Counted from the stretch's first letter, positions 25,206 to 33,855 are shown. The stretch: DNA of 64,000 bases from an uncultured Flavobacteriaceae bacterium (GCA_937901915.1 CALGUD010000147.1:1-64000), one strand, 5' to 3'. A program made the numbers and translations. The notes: generated from the sequence alone by a model not told the origin.

Positions 25206-25898
25206 TAAACAGTTATTAATCCTTTGCCTAAGCGATTTGAAATTTTCGTTTTCTGAAATTTCTTTCTTCCAACTACTGTATCTGCTAGTATGTGGAAAAC
25301 TATAAATACCAAGTCGTTTTCCCTTTGATTCAATTTTGAACTGATAGGTGTTCCAATTGTTTGTTGTTTGGAAGATTTTACCTGACCCCAATTTCCAAAA
25401 TGGAATATCCTCATTTTCTTGTAGCGAATTTATAATGGCACTCGTTGCTGAATGTTCACTGTTTCCGAAACATATAATAGTTGAAGGTTTTACAATTTCA
25501 ATTATTTCCTGCAAGTATTTCTTACTAAGATTTCTACCTTTCTGGAGATTTTCGTCATATTTAGAACTTTCATTTGGTGTACGGATAAAATTCCCATTTG
25601 TGTAAACTACTCCATGCAGGAATTGTACTGCCAGTGTTTTATTTCCATCAAAAATATCAGTAAAAAAGTCCAGGTAGCCGCGATAGGTTGGGTTGTTAGG
25701 TTCTACTAAAATATCATTCACTAATGGCATTGAGCTTTGAGATTTTTGATTTTCATCCCCGCCCCAATTATTTCCTACAAGTAAAAATTTACTTTCCATT
25801 AAAGCTGAACCAAGAATGGAAAAACTCACATTTAGCCCTTTTAAATCAGATTTAAAATCCTTTATAATTTTCTGGAATTCCAGTTCATAAAACTTCAT
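25203..25898 (-). CDS. Hypothetical protein, possibly uracil-DNA-glycosylase fold
   Basis: 231 residues, soluble. FLLVGNNWGGDEN near 40, IICFGNSEHSATSAI near 145 and YSFPHTSRYSSW near 200 recall, in order, the glycine-rich, central-strand and HPS-type motifs of the uracil-DNA-glycosylase superfamily, but the match is loose and key residues cannot be confirmed. It is a single gene in the accretion zone whose 3' end lies against a dispersed repeat. Function unknown. Confidence 0.55.
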   Translation of the reverse strand: MKFYELEFQKIIKDFKSDLKGLNVSFSILGSALMESKFLLVGNNWGGDENQKSQSSMPLVNDILVEPNNPTYRGYLDFFTDIFDGNKTLAVQFLHGVVYTNGNFIRTPNESSKYDENLQKGRNLSKKYLQEIIEIVKPSTIICFGNSEHSATSAIINSLQENEDIPFWKLGSGKIFQTTNNWNTYQFKIESKGKRLGIYSFPHTSRYSSWKKEISENENFKSLRQRINNCL

Positions 25899-25971
25899 TG
25901 GACTATATTAATGTTACAACTGTTCATATAGTAGTCGTTTACAATTCTACTTATAATTGTTATTTCTCGTT

Positions 25972-27393
25972 TTATTCAATCTTTTTTCCATCGGTTTTTC
26001 CATTTTGAAATAAAGTAAGGCCATTTACAACTCCATTTTCTGTGTTGAATTTTACTTGGGCATAAACTACTTTAAGGAAAAATTTATCTTCTTCATAGGG
26101 AAATAATTCGAATTTTCCTTGTCCTGTAGCTTCTCCATACAGATGTGAACCTTCTTGTGTTACAGTAATAAGGAATTCTGGAGATAATTGGTACTTTCCT
26201 GTATATTTTTTCAGAACCTCTTCGGTTAAAGGTATTTCTTCAAATTCCTTTTTGGCAAATGAGGGTAATGAATCCATTTCGGTTTCACCCTTTAATAATT
26301 TCAGGGATAGATTTCCAATTTCACCAAGAATACTTTGGACACCACCTGCATTTGAGGCAATATAGACACCAGTTTTTGAGGCTGGTTCTATTTTGAAAAA
26401 AGTAGAAAATCCAGGCACTCCACCTGTATGCTGCAAAAACTTTTTGTTTTCAATTTTAATTACTCCTGTGCCAAGACCATAATTACTTTCAAATTGTGGT
26501 TTTTGCATTTCCATTATGGACGACTTGTTCAAGATAGATTGACCATTAAATGATCCCTCATTTAGCTGTGCTATAAGGAAATTTGCCATCTCTCGCCCAG
26601 TTAAATAAATATCTCCTGCGGGAAAAACATCAAAGCGGGATTGATATTCAGGAACAGATTGATTATCTTTTAAAGAGTATGGTAAAGCTAATTCCTCCAC
26701 CATACTTGGTGTCGGAATTACTGGACCTTTAGACTCAATTTGAAGTGGTACTAGAATATTCTTTACTATGTATTCCTGAAAGGATTGTCCTGAGATTTTT
26801 TCAACTGCAAGACCAGCAAGTGCGTAACAATGATTACAGTACTTAAAATTCATTCCTGGTGGTTCTTCAGCACTTATCTCTGAAGCAATACTTTCTAATG
26901 TTTTAGGAAGCTTTCTTTCCCATACAGGAATAATCTCAATAGCACCCTTTAAACCTGAGTGGTGACTTAATAAATGACGAAAAGTTACCGGTGTTCCATT
27001 GCTCGAAAGATCATCAATGGCTGATTCTCCTAAATAGTTGTTGATAGGATCATCAATATCCAATTTACCAGCTTCAGCCAATTGCATTATTGCTGTTGCT
27101 GTGACGAATTTGAAATTTGAACCAGTACTATATATAGTAGAACTGGTTGCTGGAATTTTTTTCTTTACATTCGTATAGCCAAAAGCCTCTGACCAAATAA
27201 TGACATCGCTTTTAATCAACGACAGAGAAACAGAGGGTATACCAGTCTCCTTTAAAATTTTATTTATTTCTTTCTTAAGTATTTTTTTTGATTGTTCCAG
27301 ATCAAAATTGTTTTCTGTCTGATTAACCTGAGAAATAGCCTTATTTGTTACAAGTAAGAGACCAAGTAATATGCTAAATATAATTTTATTCAT
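25972..27393 (-). CDS. Secreted serine hydrolase (class C beta-lactamase/esterase family)
   Basis: 473 residues from the ATG at 27393, where a Sec signal starts (MNKIIFSILLGLLLVTNKAIS); the longer frame adds 66 nt of non-signal sequence. Catalytic motifs are S-N-F-K in STGSNFKF (SxxK, near residue 72), Y-C-N in KYCNHCYALAG (YxN) and H-T-G in LQHTGGVPGF. A C-terminal ~100-residue beta domain follows. Such proteins hydrolyse peptides or esters; resistance activity cannot be assumed. Upstream lies an attC-like inverted-repeat region. Confidence 0.9.
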   Translation of the reverse strand: MNKIIFSILLGLLLVTNKAISQVNQTENNFDLEQSKKILKKEINKILKETGIPSVSLSLIKSDVIIWSEAFGYTNVKKKIPATSSTIYSTGSNFKFVTATAIMQLAEAGKLDIDDPINNYLGESAIDDLSSNGTPVTFRHLLSHHSGLKGAIEIIPVWERKLPKTLESIASEISAEEPPGMNFKYCNHCYALAGLAVEKISGQSFQEYIVKNILVPLQIESKGPVIPTPSMVEELALPYSLKDNQSVPEYQSRFDVFPAGDIYLTGREMANFLIAQLNEGSFNGQSILNKSSIMEMQKPQFESNYGLGTGVIKIENKKFLQHTGGVPGFSTFFKIEPASKTGVYIASNAGGVQSILGEIGNLSLKLLKGETEMDSLPSFAKKEFEEIPLTEEVLKKYTGKYQLSPEFLITVTQEGSHLYGEATGQGKFELFPYEEDKFFLKVVYAQVKFNTENGVVNGLTLFQNGKTDGKKIE

Positions 27394-27534
27394 AATTTTT
27401 AATTTTGTTACTAACGAGATATAATTTATATGCTTCATCAATAATCCAGGTTGAATCACCGATATGTCTCAGATATCTTAAAATTGTATTATTTATAGTC
27501 TCAGTTTTCATTTATTGCATGTCTCAACATATGG

Positions 27535-27617
27535 GTAGCCAACACTCGTATATAAACTCAAGTTTTGTTAAAAGTAAGGAAAAATTTATAATACGCTAGA
27601 TAACGTGTGTTGGATGC
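27535..27617. repeat. attC-like inverted arms enclosing a copy of the dispersed repeat
   Basis: GCCAACACTCGT (27535-27546) and ACGTGTGTTGGA (about 27603-27614) are inverted with 10 of 12 matches, about 56 bp apart. Between them lies the AACTCAAGTTTTGTTAAAAG form of the ~45-bp element also seen at 23271, 30331, 36008, 36484 and 40975. The end TGTTGG and the paired arms recall integron attC sites, but the family is not established. Confidence 0.5.
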
Positions 27618-27656
27618 TAGTTGTGGGGGTTTGTGGGTGAGATTAAACGGTATTAA

Positions 27657-27878
27657 TTACTTTTCTTCTTCTAATTTCAAATCCTTAAAAATTTCCTTGA
27701 ACATTTCTCCCGGGTCAATGTCTATCGCTAAAGCAATTAAATACAATTCATCCGCCCGAAGTTTGGTTGATTTATTTGAGCTTAATTGAGACAATCTTGC
27801 CTGACTGATTCCTGTTCGTCTTGAAACCATTGCCTTGTTCACGGATTTTTTAGTAAGATACAGTCCTAAAGAAGTCAT
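27657..27878 (-). CDS. Small XRE-family helix-turn-helix protein
   Basis: 73 residues, essentially one Cro/CI-type HTH domain (NKAMVSRRTGISQARLSQLSS, about 14-34) with a short acidic tail. Probably a stand-alone regulator; small single-domain XRE proteins are often antitoxins or control a neighbouring mobile module. It is divergent from the 66-residue coiled-coil gene at 28016, and the two may be linked. Confidence 0.85.
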   Translation of the reverse strand: MTSLGLYLTKKSVNKAMVSRRTGISQARLSQLSSNKSTKLRADELYLIALAIDIDPGEMFKEIFKDLKLEEEK

Positions 27879-27947
27879 AAATATTTTGAATTTGTAGCGA
27901 TAAATTTAACTCTTGTAAAGAAAAATATAGAATATCTAAAGTTTTAT

Positions 27948-27978
27948 TTTGAATTTTAATAGATTATCAATAGATTTG
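27948..27978 (+). promoter_or_regulatory. Sigma-A promoter of the 66-residue gene
   Basis: TTTG (27948-27951), 19-nt spacer, TAGATTTG (27971-27978). It is a near-ideal match to the Bacteroidota consensus, 37 nt before the ATG at 28016. Confidence 0.7.
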
Positions 27979-28015
27979 TTTAGAAATTCTAAAGAAACCT
28001 TAATGATATTACATT

Positions 28016-28216
28016 ATGAGCAAAAGATATACCAAAGCCGATTTAGAACAAATTATATCCGTACAACAGGAAAATATCAATATTATGAGTGATCTATTAA
28101 GCATCCTGAAGCATCAAAACGAACTATTGAATAACGCCAATAAAAAATTGAAAGATGAGATTGTCTATTTTAAAGAAAAACTGAATCCAACCCGAAAAAG
28201 AAATTCAAATTTTTAA
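28016..28216 (+). CDS. Small coiled-coil protein, function unknown
   Basis: 66 residues. Almost the whole protein has a heptad-like pattern (LEQIISVQQENINIMSDLLS, then LKHQNELLNNANKKLKDEI), ending in a basic tail RKRNSNF. No signal or membrane segment. A strong promoter directly upstream makes it a real gene. It could pair with the divergent small XRE protein or be a DNA-associated protein; both are guesses. Confidence 0.65.
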   Translation: MSKRYTKADLEQIISVQQENINIMSDLLSILKHQNELLNNANKKLKDEIVYFKEKLNPTRKRNSNF

Positions 28217-28256
28217 TTTTTCCGAAAAGTCAGAAGAAGTTTGCGGATCGGGGTGA
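28217..28256. repeat. Decayed copy of the ATCGAAGATTCGA repeat
   Basis: TTTTTCCGAAAAGTCAG and TTTGCGGATCGGGG align with the ends of the copies at 23555-23615 and 22191-22252, but the palindromic middle is missing. Confidence 0.5.
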
Positions 28257-28330
28257 GCACATTTCTATTCGTTTTACTTTATAGTCCTAAATTTAACCTC
28301 CTTTTATCTTTGAAATATTAGCTAATTACT

Positions 28331-29134
28331 TTATATTTTTTTTACATTATCGTCAATCCATGCAATTGTCTGCTTTAATGCAGCTTTGAAATCTTCTCCA
28401 TTTCCAACTTTAAATTCTATTTGTTTTTCAAAGGACAAATCAGATAGATACAAGTAGAAAATAATCTTCCCTAGATTAGAATCGTTGAGTAAATAAATAT
28501 TTTCAATTTCTGAAAGATAATATTCAAATCGTTCAACAAGTATTTCTAACAATTTGTGGTTTGACAATTCTGGAATGTAATTAGCTCCTTGCTTTAGTAT
28601 CTGACTTATTAGAGACTGTTCCACAGCCGAATTGTCTCCGGGATATTTATTTTTGTATGTATTTAAGGCTATAAATGCTCCAAGTAATATTGTTTCAAAT
28701 TTTCCATAATTTGACAAGTTTTTATAATTGTTTTGCAATTCAATTAAAGCCCCTTTGCATACTAGAAATAACCTTTCAGAATCTGAAAAATTCATTGTGC
28801 CTTTTTTTAAATTTTCACGTTTAGAAGTGAATTTTTCATGTAAAAATTGAAAGATTGCTGAAGCATTGTTTGTTGAAATTTTATCTGAATGTGCTTTTAA
28901 GCTGGAAATAATCTTTTGTTCATCTTTGTCATGTATAAAATACATCGTTGTAGCGTGAAGATATAGTTCCTTTATTTCAGATGCGGAAAATTTGAAAAGT
29001 AGCAAAGCGGAAACTTGTTTAACTTCATGCTCCATTTGTGATTTCCCATTTGGAAATGCCTTAGACTGAATGTCTCTTAAATATTTGTCTAACTGTTTTT
29101 TTTCAGGAGATTTGAATATATTGAACAAGCCCAT
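28331..29134 (-). CDS. Hypothetical 267-residue helical protein (third gene of an uncharacterised operon)
   Basis: I do not recognise a family. It is soluble, predicted almost all alpha-helical, with no signal peptide. The start MGLFNIFKSPEKK is typical of cytoplasmic proteins whose amphipathic N-terminal tip touches the membrane. It follows the 149-residue gene (gap 35 bp) and the 59-residue membrane protein, all on the minus strand, so the three form a probable operon. Confidence 0.65.
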   Translation of the reverse strand: MGLFNIFKSPEKKQLDKYLRDIQSKAFPNGKSQMEHEVKQVSALLLFKFSASEIKELYLHATTMYFIHDKDEQKIISSLKAHSDKISTNNASAIFQFLHEKFTSKRENLKKGTMNFSDSERLFLVCKGALIELQNNYKNLSNYGKFETILLGAFIALNTYKNKYPGDNSAVEQSLISQILKQGANYIPELSNHKLLEILVERFEYYLSEIENIYLLNDSNLGKIIFYLYLSDLSFEKQIEFKVGNGEDFKAALKQTIAWIDDNVKKI

Positions 29135-29169
29135 TTTTTCTATATTTAGTTTTTAAAGATTTTTTTAAC

Positions 29170-29619
29170 TTAAAAATGATACATGTGTAATCTACAAACC
29201 TTGTCTGCCTTAACTCTAAAGTCTGTTAGATTTAATGTGCATAAACCACTTCGCTTTTTACAAACTTCAAATATAACTTCGGTAACTAATTTGAATTGAG
29301 AATCGCCAAATCTATCGGGTCTCACACCATCTCTGAAATTTTGAGATTCGCTAAACATCACTAAAAAAGTAAATGTGCTAATATCGTTTTCAAGAAAGTC
29401 CATTATTTTATCTAAATCGTACATTTTGTTATAATAACTTTGACCAGTCCCCTGCGATACTAGCATTCTGTCTGCTAAAATATCAGCATAAACTTCGCCT
29501 GGTTCTGTCGCCATTAGAGTTTGGTTTCGTCTGTTAAAATGTTCAATTAGTGTTTTTGCAGTATTTCCTGGTGACCCAGGTCCATTTTTTAAGAAAAATT
29601 TTCCAATCATAATTTCCAT
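29170..29619 (-). CDS. Hypothetical 149-residue protein (second gene of an uncharacterised operon)
   Basis: No family recognised. It is soluble, mixed alpha/beta, with a Gly-rich N terminus (FFLKNGPGSPGNTAKTLIEHF) and several Cys residues near the C terminus. Its ATG directly follows the stop codon of the 59-residue membrane protein with no gap, a sign of translational coupling. Another Met at codon 4 could also start it. Confidence 0.6.
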   Translation of the reverse strand: MEIMIGKFFLKNGPGSPGNTAKTLIEHFNRRNQTLMATEPGEVYADILADRMLVSQGTGQSYYNKMYDLDKIMDFLENDISTFTFLVMFSESQNFRDGVRPDRFGDSQFKLVTEVIFEVCKKRSGLCTLNLTDFRVKADKVCRLHMYHF

Positions 29620-29799
29620 TTATCTAAAGATTATACTTATTAGGGCTATTAATGTTAGAATATTAATTATCATATGAAGTATTTTTGCTGTTGAAGATTT
29701 GCCCATTTCATGTTGTGGTTTTCCACCATAAACTAATAAATTTATTAAGAATCCCGCTACGAACCAGCCGATTACTATTCCGATTATGGATAAAAACAT
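29620..29799 (-). CDS. Small two-helix membrane protein (first gene of an uncharacterised operon)
   Basis: A 59-residue protein easily missed because of its length. Two hydrophobic helices (MFLSIIGIVIGWFVAGFLIN and MIINILTLIALISIIF) flank a short polar loop with GGKPQHEMGKSS. Its TAA abuts the next ATG. The size, two helices and coupling to two unknown soluble genes would fit a membrane partner of a small effector system, but no function can be assigned. Confidence 0.65.
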   Translation of the reverse strand: MFLSIIGIVIGWFVAGFLINLLVYGGKPQHEMGKSSTAKILHMIINILTLIALISIIFR

Positions 29800-29911
29800 A
29801 ATTTTTTATTAAGTTTGGTTGTTTTTTTAGTAATTAATGACAACGTGTTTGTGTATGTTGGTTTATAATTATTTTTTTCTATGTTATTTGTAATCTAAAT
29901 TTTCAATTGTT

Positions 29912-30172
29912 ATGTCCGAAGAACTTTCTAAATATTTATCTGAAATGAATAAAGTTTATGATGATGCCATAACTGGTATCAAAAAACAATATTCAGAAGA
30001 TAATTCAACGTCTTATATTAAGTTACTATTAAACAATAACCATGATATTAAAAAATATGTATCTCATTTAAATTTAGGTTGTGGTTTGTCTAATTCCGAG
30101 GATAATAAGAAAGCTCTATTAGAACTAAGCAAACGACATTCAGATTTTATCAATTTTGTAATTTCTTTTTAA
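29912..30172 (+). CDS. Hypothetical 86-residue protein
   Basis: No recognised family. Helical, with a Ser/Asn/Lys-rich composition (MSEELSKYLSEMNKVYDDAI) and no signal or membrane segment. It is divergent from the three-gene unknown operon, which starts 113 bp away. Its 3' end overlaps a 40-codon minus-strand gene remnant (30140-30262). Confidence 0.55.
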   Translation: MSEELSKYLSEMNKVYDDAITGIKKQYSEDNSTSYIKLLLNNNHDIKKYVSHLNLGCGLSNSEDNKKALLELSKRHSDFINFVISF

Positions 30173-30641
30173 GTTCTTTTCAAACTGCTCTTTGGGTATT
30201 ACTTTATACCTCCATTTTGATTCATTACTTTTAGCAACAATGTTTAAATAAGAAGCCAACATTTCATGTGCCTCTTATTTATACATAAAATTTACTTTTT
30301 CTTTTCCTTTTAACTGCGTTTATTTACCCAATACTGGTCAGATAAACGCGACTTTTGTTAAAAGTAAGTAAAAATTTACAATAAGTTTAAAGGGAAACCG
30401 TAAAGTCCAATTAAGAATGAAGAATTCAGAATTATGAATTGGGGTGAGGTGCCAGATGTTGGGTGTTTTCCCTAAAGTTCAGGTGCGGAATTATGTGTTT
30501 GTTTCAATGTGAGTGGCCGGAAATCAAAATTGTTTAACATATATTTATACCTATTGTTTACCGGAAGTTTTCATATTTGAGTAAATTATTCACTTTCTAT
30601 AGCGTATAAAATTCAATGAGTCACCTCAAAATTTATTTAAA
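30173..30641. repeat. 469-bp gap with gene remnant and two dispersed repeats
   Basis: 30140-30262 on the minus strand encodes a 40-residue fragment (EAHEMLASYLNIVAKSNES...) that looks like the end of a lost gene. 30316-30380 is a full copy of the TTGCGTTTAT...ATAAACGCAA repeat plus ACTTTTGTTAAAAGTAAG. 30408-30503 is a copy of the AATGAAGAATTCAG repeat matching 25102-25205. The remainder (30504-30641) is the leader of the glycosidase gene. Confidence 0.7.
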
Positions 30642-32810
30642 ATGCTAAATATAAATAAGTTAATTTTAACCGTATTCATTTTTTGTTTTACCACAACACA
30701 GGCTTTACGGGCACAAAAAGTAGCCGTTCAATATGACAAGGAGAATATACAGGCTGCATATGCCGCCCGTACATTGATAAAAACATTGGAGCATAAAGGA
30801 TATGAATTAAGTGCCGGCCGTACAGATCCTGATTATACGATTCAACTGGAATTGAACAAAAAAAAGCTAGGCCCTGAAGCTTTTGCTATTTTACCAAAAG
30901 GAAAAATAATTACCGTACAGGGTGGTGACAACCGTGGGTTAATTTACGGAACGCTGGCATTGGCAGAGACTTTAGAAAATGGTGCTTCCCTCAGCAAAAT
31001 TAAAAAAGTAAAAGAAATGCCGAACCTCGAATTCCGCGGTATTAAATACAACCTGCCATGGGAGACCTACCGGCCCAGTTCGGCGTTGGACCAACATTTA
31101 GAAACCGCTAAAGATTTAAAATACTGGGAAGCTTTTTTGGATATGATGGTCCGTAACCGGTTTAATGTAGTGAGCTTATGGAACATGCACCCCTATACAT
31201 TTATGGTACAGCCAAAAAATTTTCCAAAAGCGAGTCCGTGGTCTGATGAAGAATTTGCTGAGTGGCAGCATCTATACCAGGAAATATTCAGAATGGCAAA
31301 AGAACGTGCGCTCGATACGTATATAGTGCATTGGAGTATTTTTGTAAGTAAAGAATTTGCAGAAAATTATGATGCCGCAAAGGTAAATTATTATCCACAC
31401 TACTATGTACCTGGTGATACCTCTCAAATTGTTAAAAAATACTTGCGTGAAAGTGTGAAACAAGTACTGGAAGAATACCCTAATTTGGATGGTGTTGGAA
31501 TTTCCCATGGAGAAGGTATGGGGGGAATGACACCTTTAGAACGACAAAAATGGATGGATGAGGTACTGATTGCCGGAATGCTGGAAGCCGACCGTAAGGA
31601 ACCGGTTAAGCTTATACACCGGGTACCATTCTCATCCGGATTGTCATCAGACCCGGGTGTGAGCAAAAATGTGGAGGTGGTTACACGGGAGGCTATGGAG
31701 CACCTGGAGGATAAATTTGAGGGCCCTATTTGGGTGGAGATGAAATTTAACTGGTCGCACGCACATTCTACACCAAAACTGGAAAAAGTGCATGGCGGCA
31801 AACTGGGCGACACCTATTTTGTACCTCAACCAAAAAATTACAAGATCGTTTGGCAAGCCAGGAACGAAGATTTTTTCGCATTGCGATGGGGTGTTCCCGG
31901 TTTTATCCGCGAGCATATTGCACTTAATGGCGCTCAGGAGTATGTAGGAGGCTATTTTACAGGCTCCGAAACGTATATCCCTGCCTTAGACTATTTTACG
32001 GCTACAGATGAGCCGGTAGACTGGAAATGGGCTTTTGAGCGACAATGGTTGTTTTACAAGCTTTGGGGCCGGTTACTTTATAACCCGAATACCCCTGATG
32101 AAGTATTTCAGGCCGAATTTAACAGGCGATATGGACCCGGAGGTGACCGTTTGCTAAAGGCATTCGAACTGGCATCATCTACACAATTACGTTTAGCGTC
32201 ACTTTATGACTCCAAATGGGACTTTACACTGTACAGTGAAGGGTTTCTTGCACTACAAGGAGACACTACCAGCTATATTTCTGTAGATAAACTCATAGAA
32301 CAACCAACAATGGCTTCGGAGTATGTTTCTGTGGGTGATTATGTAAAAACCATTTTAGATGGGGGCTCGTATACGAATGACAGCATAACCCCTCCTGTTC
32401 TAATAAAAATGTTAGAACGTGATAACCTGGGAGCATTACGACTTGTTGAAAATATTAATGTCAGCAATAATGCATCTTTAATGTATGAAGTAGCCGATGT
32501 AAAAACATGGGCAAACCTGGGGCTTCACCTGGCTGAAAAACTGAAGGGTGCCATCGCATTGCAAACCTACCGTTTATCCGGAGATGAGGACAACAAGAAA
32601 AAAGCGATAGACCATTTACAAAAAGCTTTAGAATATTGGGATGAGGTCATTAAAATAACACGTCCGATTTATAAAGACATGCCTCTTACACATTATAACC
32701 ACAACTCTTTTGATGCTAATAGTAATAATCTTTTTCATTGGGCACTTATTCGGGATGAAGTAGCAAATGATGTTGATATTGCACGGGCAAGTAAAGGAAA
32801 AAAGCAATAA
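30642..32810 (+). CDS. Secreted TIM-barrel glycoside hydrolase (GH20/GH67-like architecture)
   Basis: 722 residues with a signal sequence (LILTVFIFCFTTTQALRAQ). Residues about 25-125 form a zincin-like alpha/beta domain as in GH20 and GH67 enzymes (GGDNRGLIYGTLALAETLE). A (beta/alpha)8 barrel starts at LEFRGIKYNLPWETYR and contains MMVRNRFNVVSLWNMHP, ISHGEGMGG with a candidate acid Glu, and VEMKFNWSHAHSTP. A helical C-terminal domain follows. I cannot name the substrate; uronic-acid or hexosamine glycosidases share this layout. It is a single gene with no SusCD pair nearby. Confidence 0.75.
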   Translation: MLNINKLILTVFIFCFTTTQALRAQKVAVQYDKENIQAAYAARTLIKTLEHKGYELSAGRTDPDYTIQLELNKKKLGPEAFAILPKGKIITVQGGDNRGLIYGTLALAETLENGASLSKIKKVKEMPNLEFRGIKYNLPWETYRPSSALDQHLETAKDLKYWEAFLDMMVRNRFNVVSLWNMHPYTFMVQPKNFPKASPWSDEEFAEWQHLYQEIFRMAKERALDTYIVHWSIFVSKEFAENYDAAKVNYYPHYYVPGDTSQIVKKYLRESVKQVLEEYPNLDGVGISHGEGMGGMTPLERQKWMDEVLIAGMLEADRKEPVKLIHRVPFSSGLSSDPGVSKNVEVVTREAMEHLEDKFEGPIWVEMKFNWSHAHSTPKLEKVHGGKLGDTYFVPQPKNYKIVWQARNEDFFALRWGVPGFIREHIALNGAQEYVGGYFTGSETYIPALDYFTATDEPVDWKWAFERQWLFYKLWGRLLYNPNTPDEVFQAEFNRRYGPGGDRLLKAFELASSTQLRLASLYDSKWDFTLYSEGFLALQGDTTSYISVDKLIEQPTMASEYVSVGDYVKTILDGGSYTNDSITPPVLIKMLERDNLGALRLVENINVSNNASLMYEVADVKTWANLGLHLAEKLKGAIALQTYRLSGDEDNKKKAIDHLQKALEYWDEVIKITRPIYKDMPLTHYNHNSFDANSNNLFHWALIRDEVANDVDIARASKGKKQ

Positions 32811-32917
32811 TTGTTTTGTTTATTTTGTGGCGTAGCGAACTGGGTAAACAATTTTCAGAAGTAAGTGAGAATTAGCAGTTACTTATAACGATTGTTGACG
32901 GTTCGTTTTTTTCTTTA

Positions 32918-33490
32918 TCATTCCTTTTTTGGGTGATAGTACAGGATTACAGCTCCACCATTAAAGGTTTTAGTATTAACAAGTTTGAAAATTATTCTGT
33001 CGTTTATGCCTTCAAATAATGACAAACCGTTTCCTTCCACCATTGGATATATGCAAAGTTGAAATTCGTCAATTAAGTTAAGTTTCATTAGTTGTATAAT
33101 TAAACTGCGACTACCAACTAAAATATCTTTACTCCCACTCCCGCTTGACGCGGGACGGGATTGCCTGAGTTCTAAAACTTCATCTTTTAAGTCACGTTTC
33201 GCTATGGTTGCACTTTTCCAATCTACATTTTTAAGCGTATGAGAGAAAACAATTTTTGGAATTTTGTCAATAGCCATGGCAAAGTCATTCATTGATTTTT
33301 CTTCGGAAGGATTTTCTAAAAACGTTCGCCAGAATTCCATAAGTTGATACGTTGTTCTGCCGTATAAAATTGCGTCTCCCCGTCCTAATAATTCTGTATA
33401 ATGCTGATGTATTTCTTTGTCAGGAATTCCTGCTGTATGATCACAAATTCCATCAAGGGTCATATTTAATGCTGCAATTATTTTCCTCAT
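32918..33490 (-). CDS. Dihydrofolate-reductase-like (RibD C-terminal) protein with palindrome insertion
   Basis: 190 residues of the RibD-C/YwjB type: RKIIAALNMTLDGICDH, GDAILYGRTTYQLM, KDILVGSRSLIIQLMKLNLIDEFQL, GNGLSLFEG. Such proteins bind NADPH; the substrate is often unknown. Between ELRQ and SKDILVG is an extra SRPASSGSG-like segment encoded by a GC-rich palindrome (CCCGCTTGACGCGGG at about 33141-33155), a typical Bacteroidota intergenic repeat. It keeps the frame and would sit in a surface loop. Confidence 0.85.
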   Translation of the reverse strand: MRKIIAALNMTLDGICDHTAGIPDKEIHQHYTELLGRGDAILYGRTTYQLMEFWRTFLENPSEEKSMNDFAMAIDKIPKIVFSHTLKNVDWKSATIAKRDLKDEVLELRQSRPASSGSGSKDILVGSRSLIIQLMKLNLIDEFQLCIYPMVEGNGLSLFEGINDRIIFKLVNTKTFNGGAVILYYHPKKE

Positions 33491-33572
33491 ATTATTTAAC
33501 TATTCAACTTTTGTAAATCCTTTCTTCGATCAACAAAGCACTTATTGTTTTTGATATGTTGCTAAAGCGAGT

Positions 33573-33855
33573 TTATTTCTTTTGCTTTTTAACTCTCTCA
33601 ATTGATTTAAAAAGTGCCCAGTCTATTAATTCATTATCTTCAAGTTTGCGTTATAACAGCATAGTCATTTTCGGCAAGAAATTTACATAAATTAAAGTAA
33701 AACTGTCTTTTAATACCTGTTGCCGGCCCAATCATGATAGCTCCTTTCATACTTTCAGGAACAAAAATTGTTGCTGTCAGTTCTGCACCATTATTGCCAT
33801 TAATTTTAATGTCTTCTTGCCTTATTATTATATTATAGTTGCTACAGTATGGCAA
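33573..33855 (-). pseudogene. Chimeric remnant: alpha/beta-hydrolase N terminus joined to another gene's C terminus
   Basis: The first part (33640-33855) encodes GAELTATIFVPE, AIMIGPATGIKRQFYFNLCKFLAENDYAVITQT and then stops, where a serine aminopeptidase-type hydrolase would continue for 200 residues. In the next frame the sequence runs on as LEDNELIDWALFKSIERVKKQKK and stops at 33573, resembling the end of an unrelated protein. A deletion probably fused two genes out of frame. Confidence 0.65.

Noticed and set aside
30140..30262. 40-codon minus-strand frame EAHEMLASYLNIV...
   Set aside because: Too short and truncated to call a gene; treated as a remnant because it overlaps a plus-strand gene and begins after a stop.
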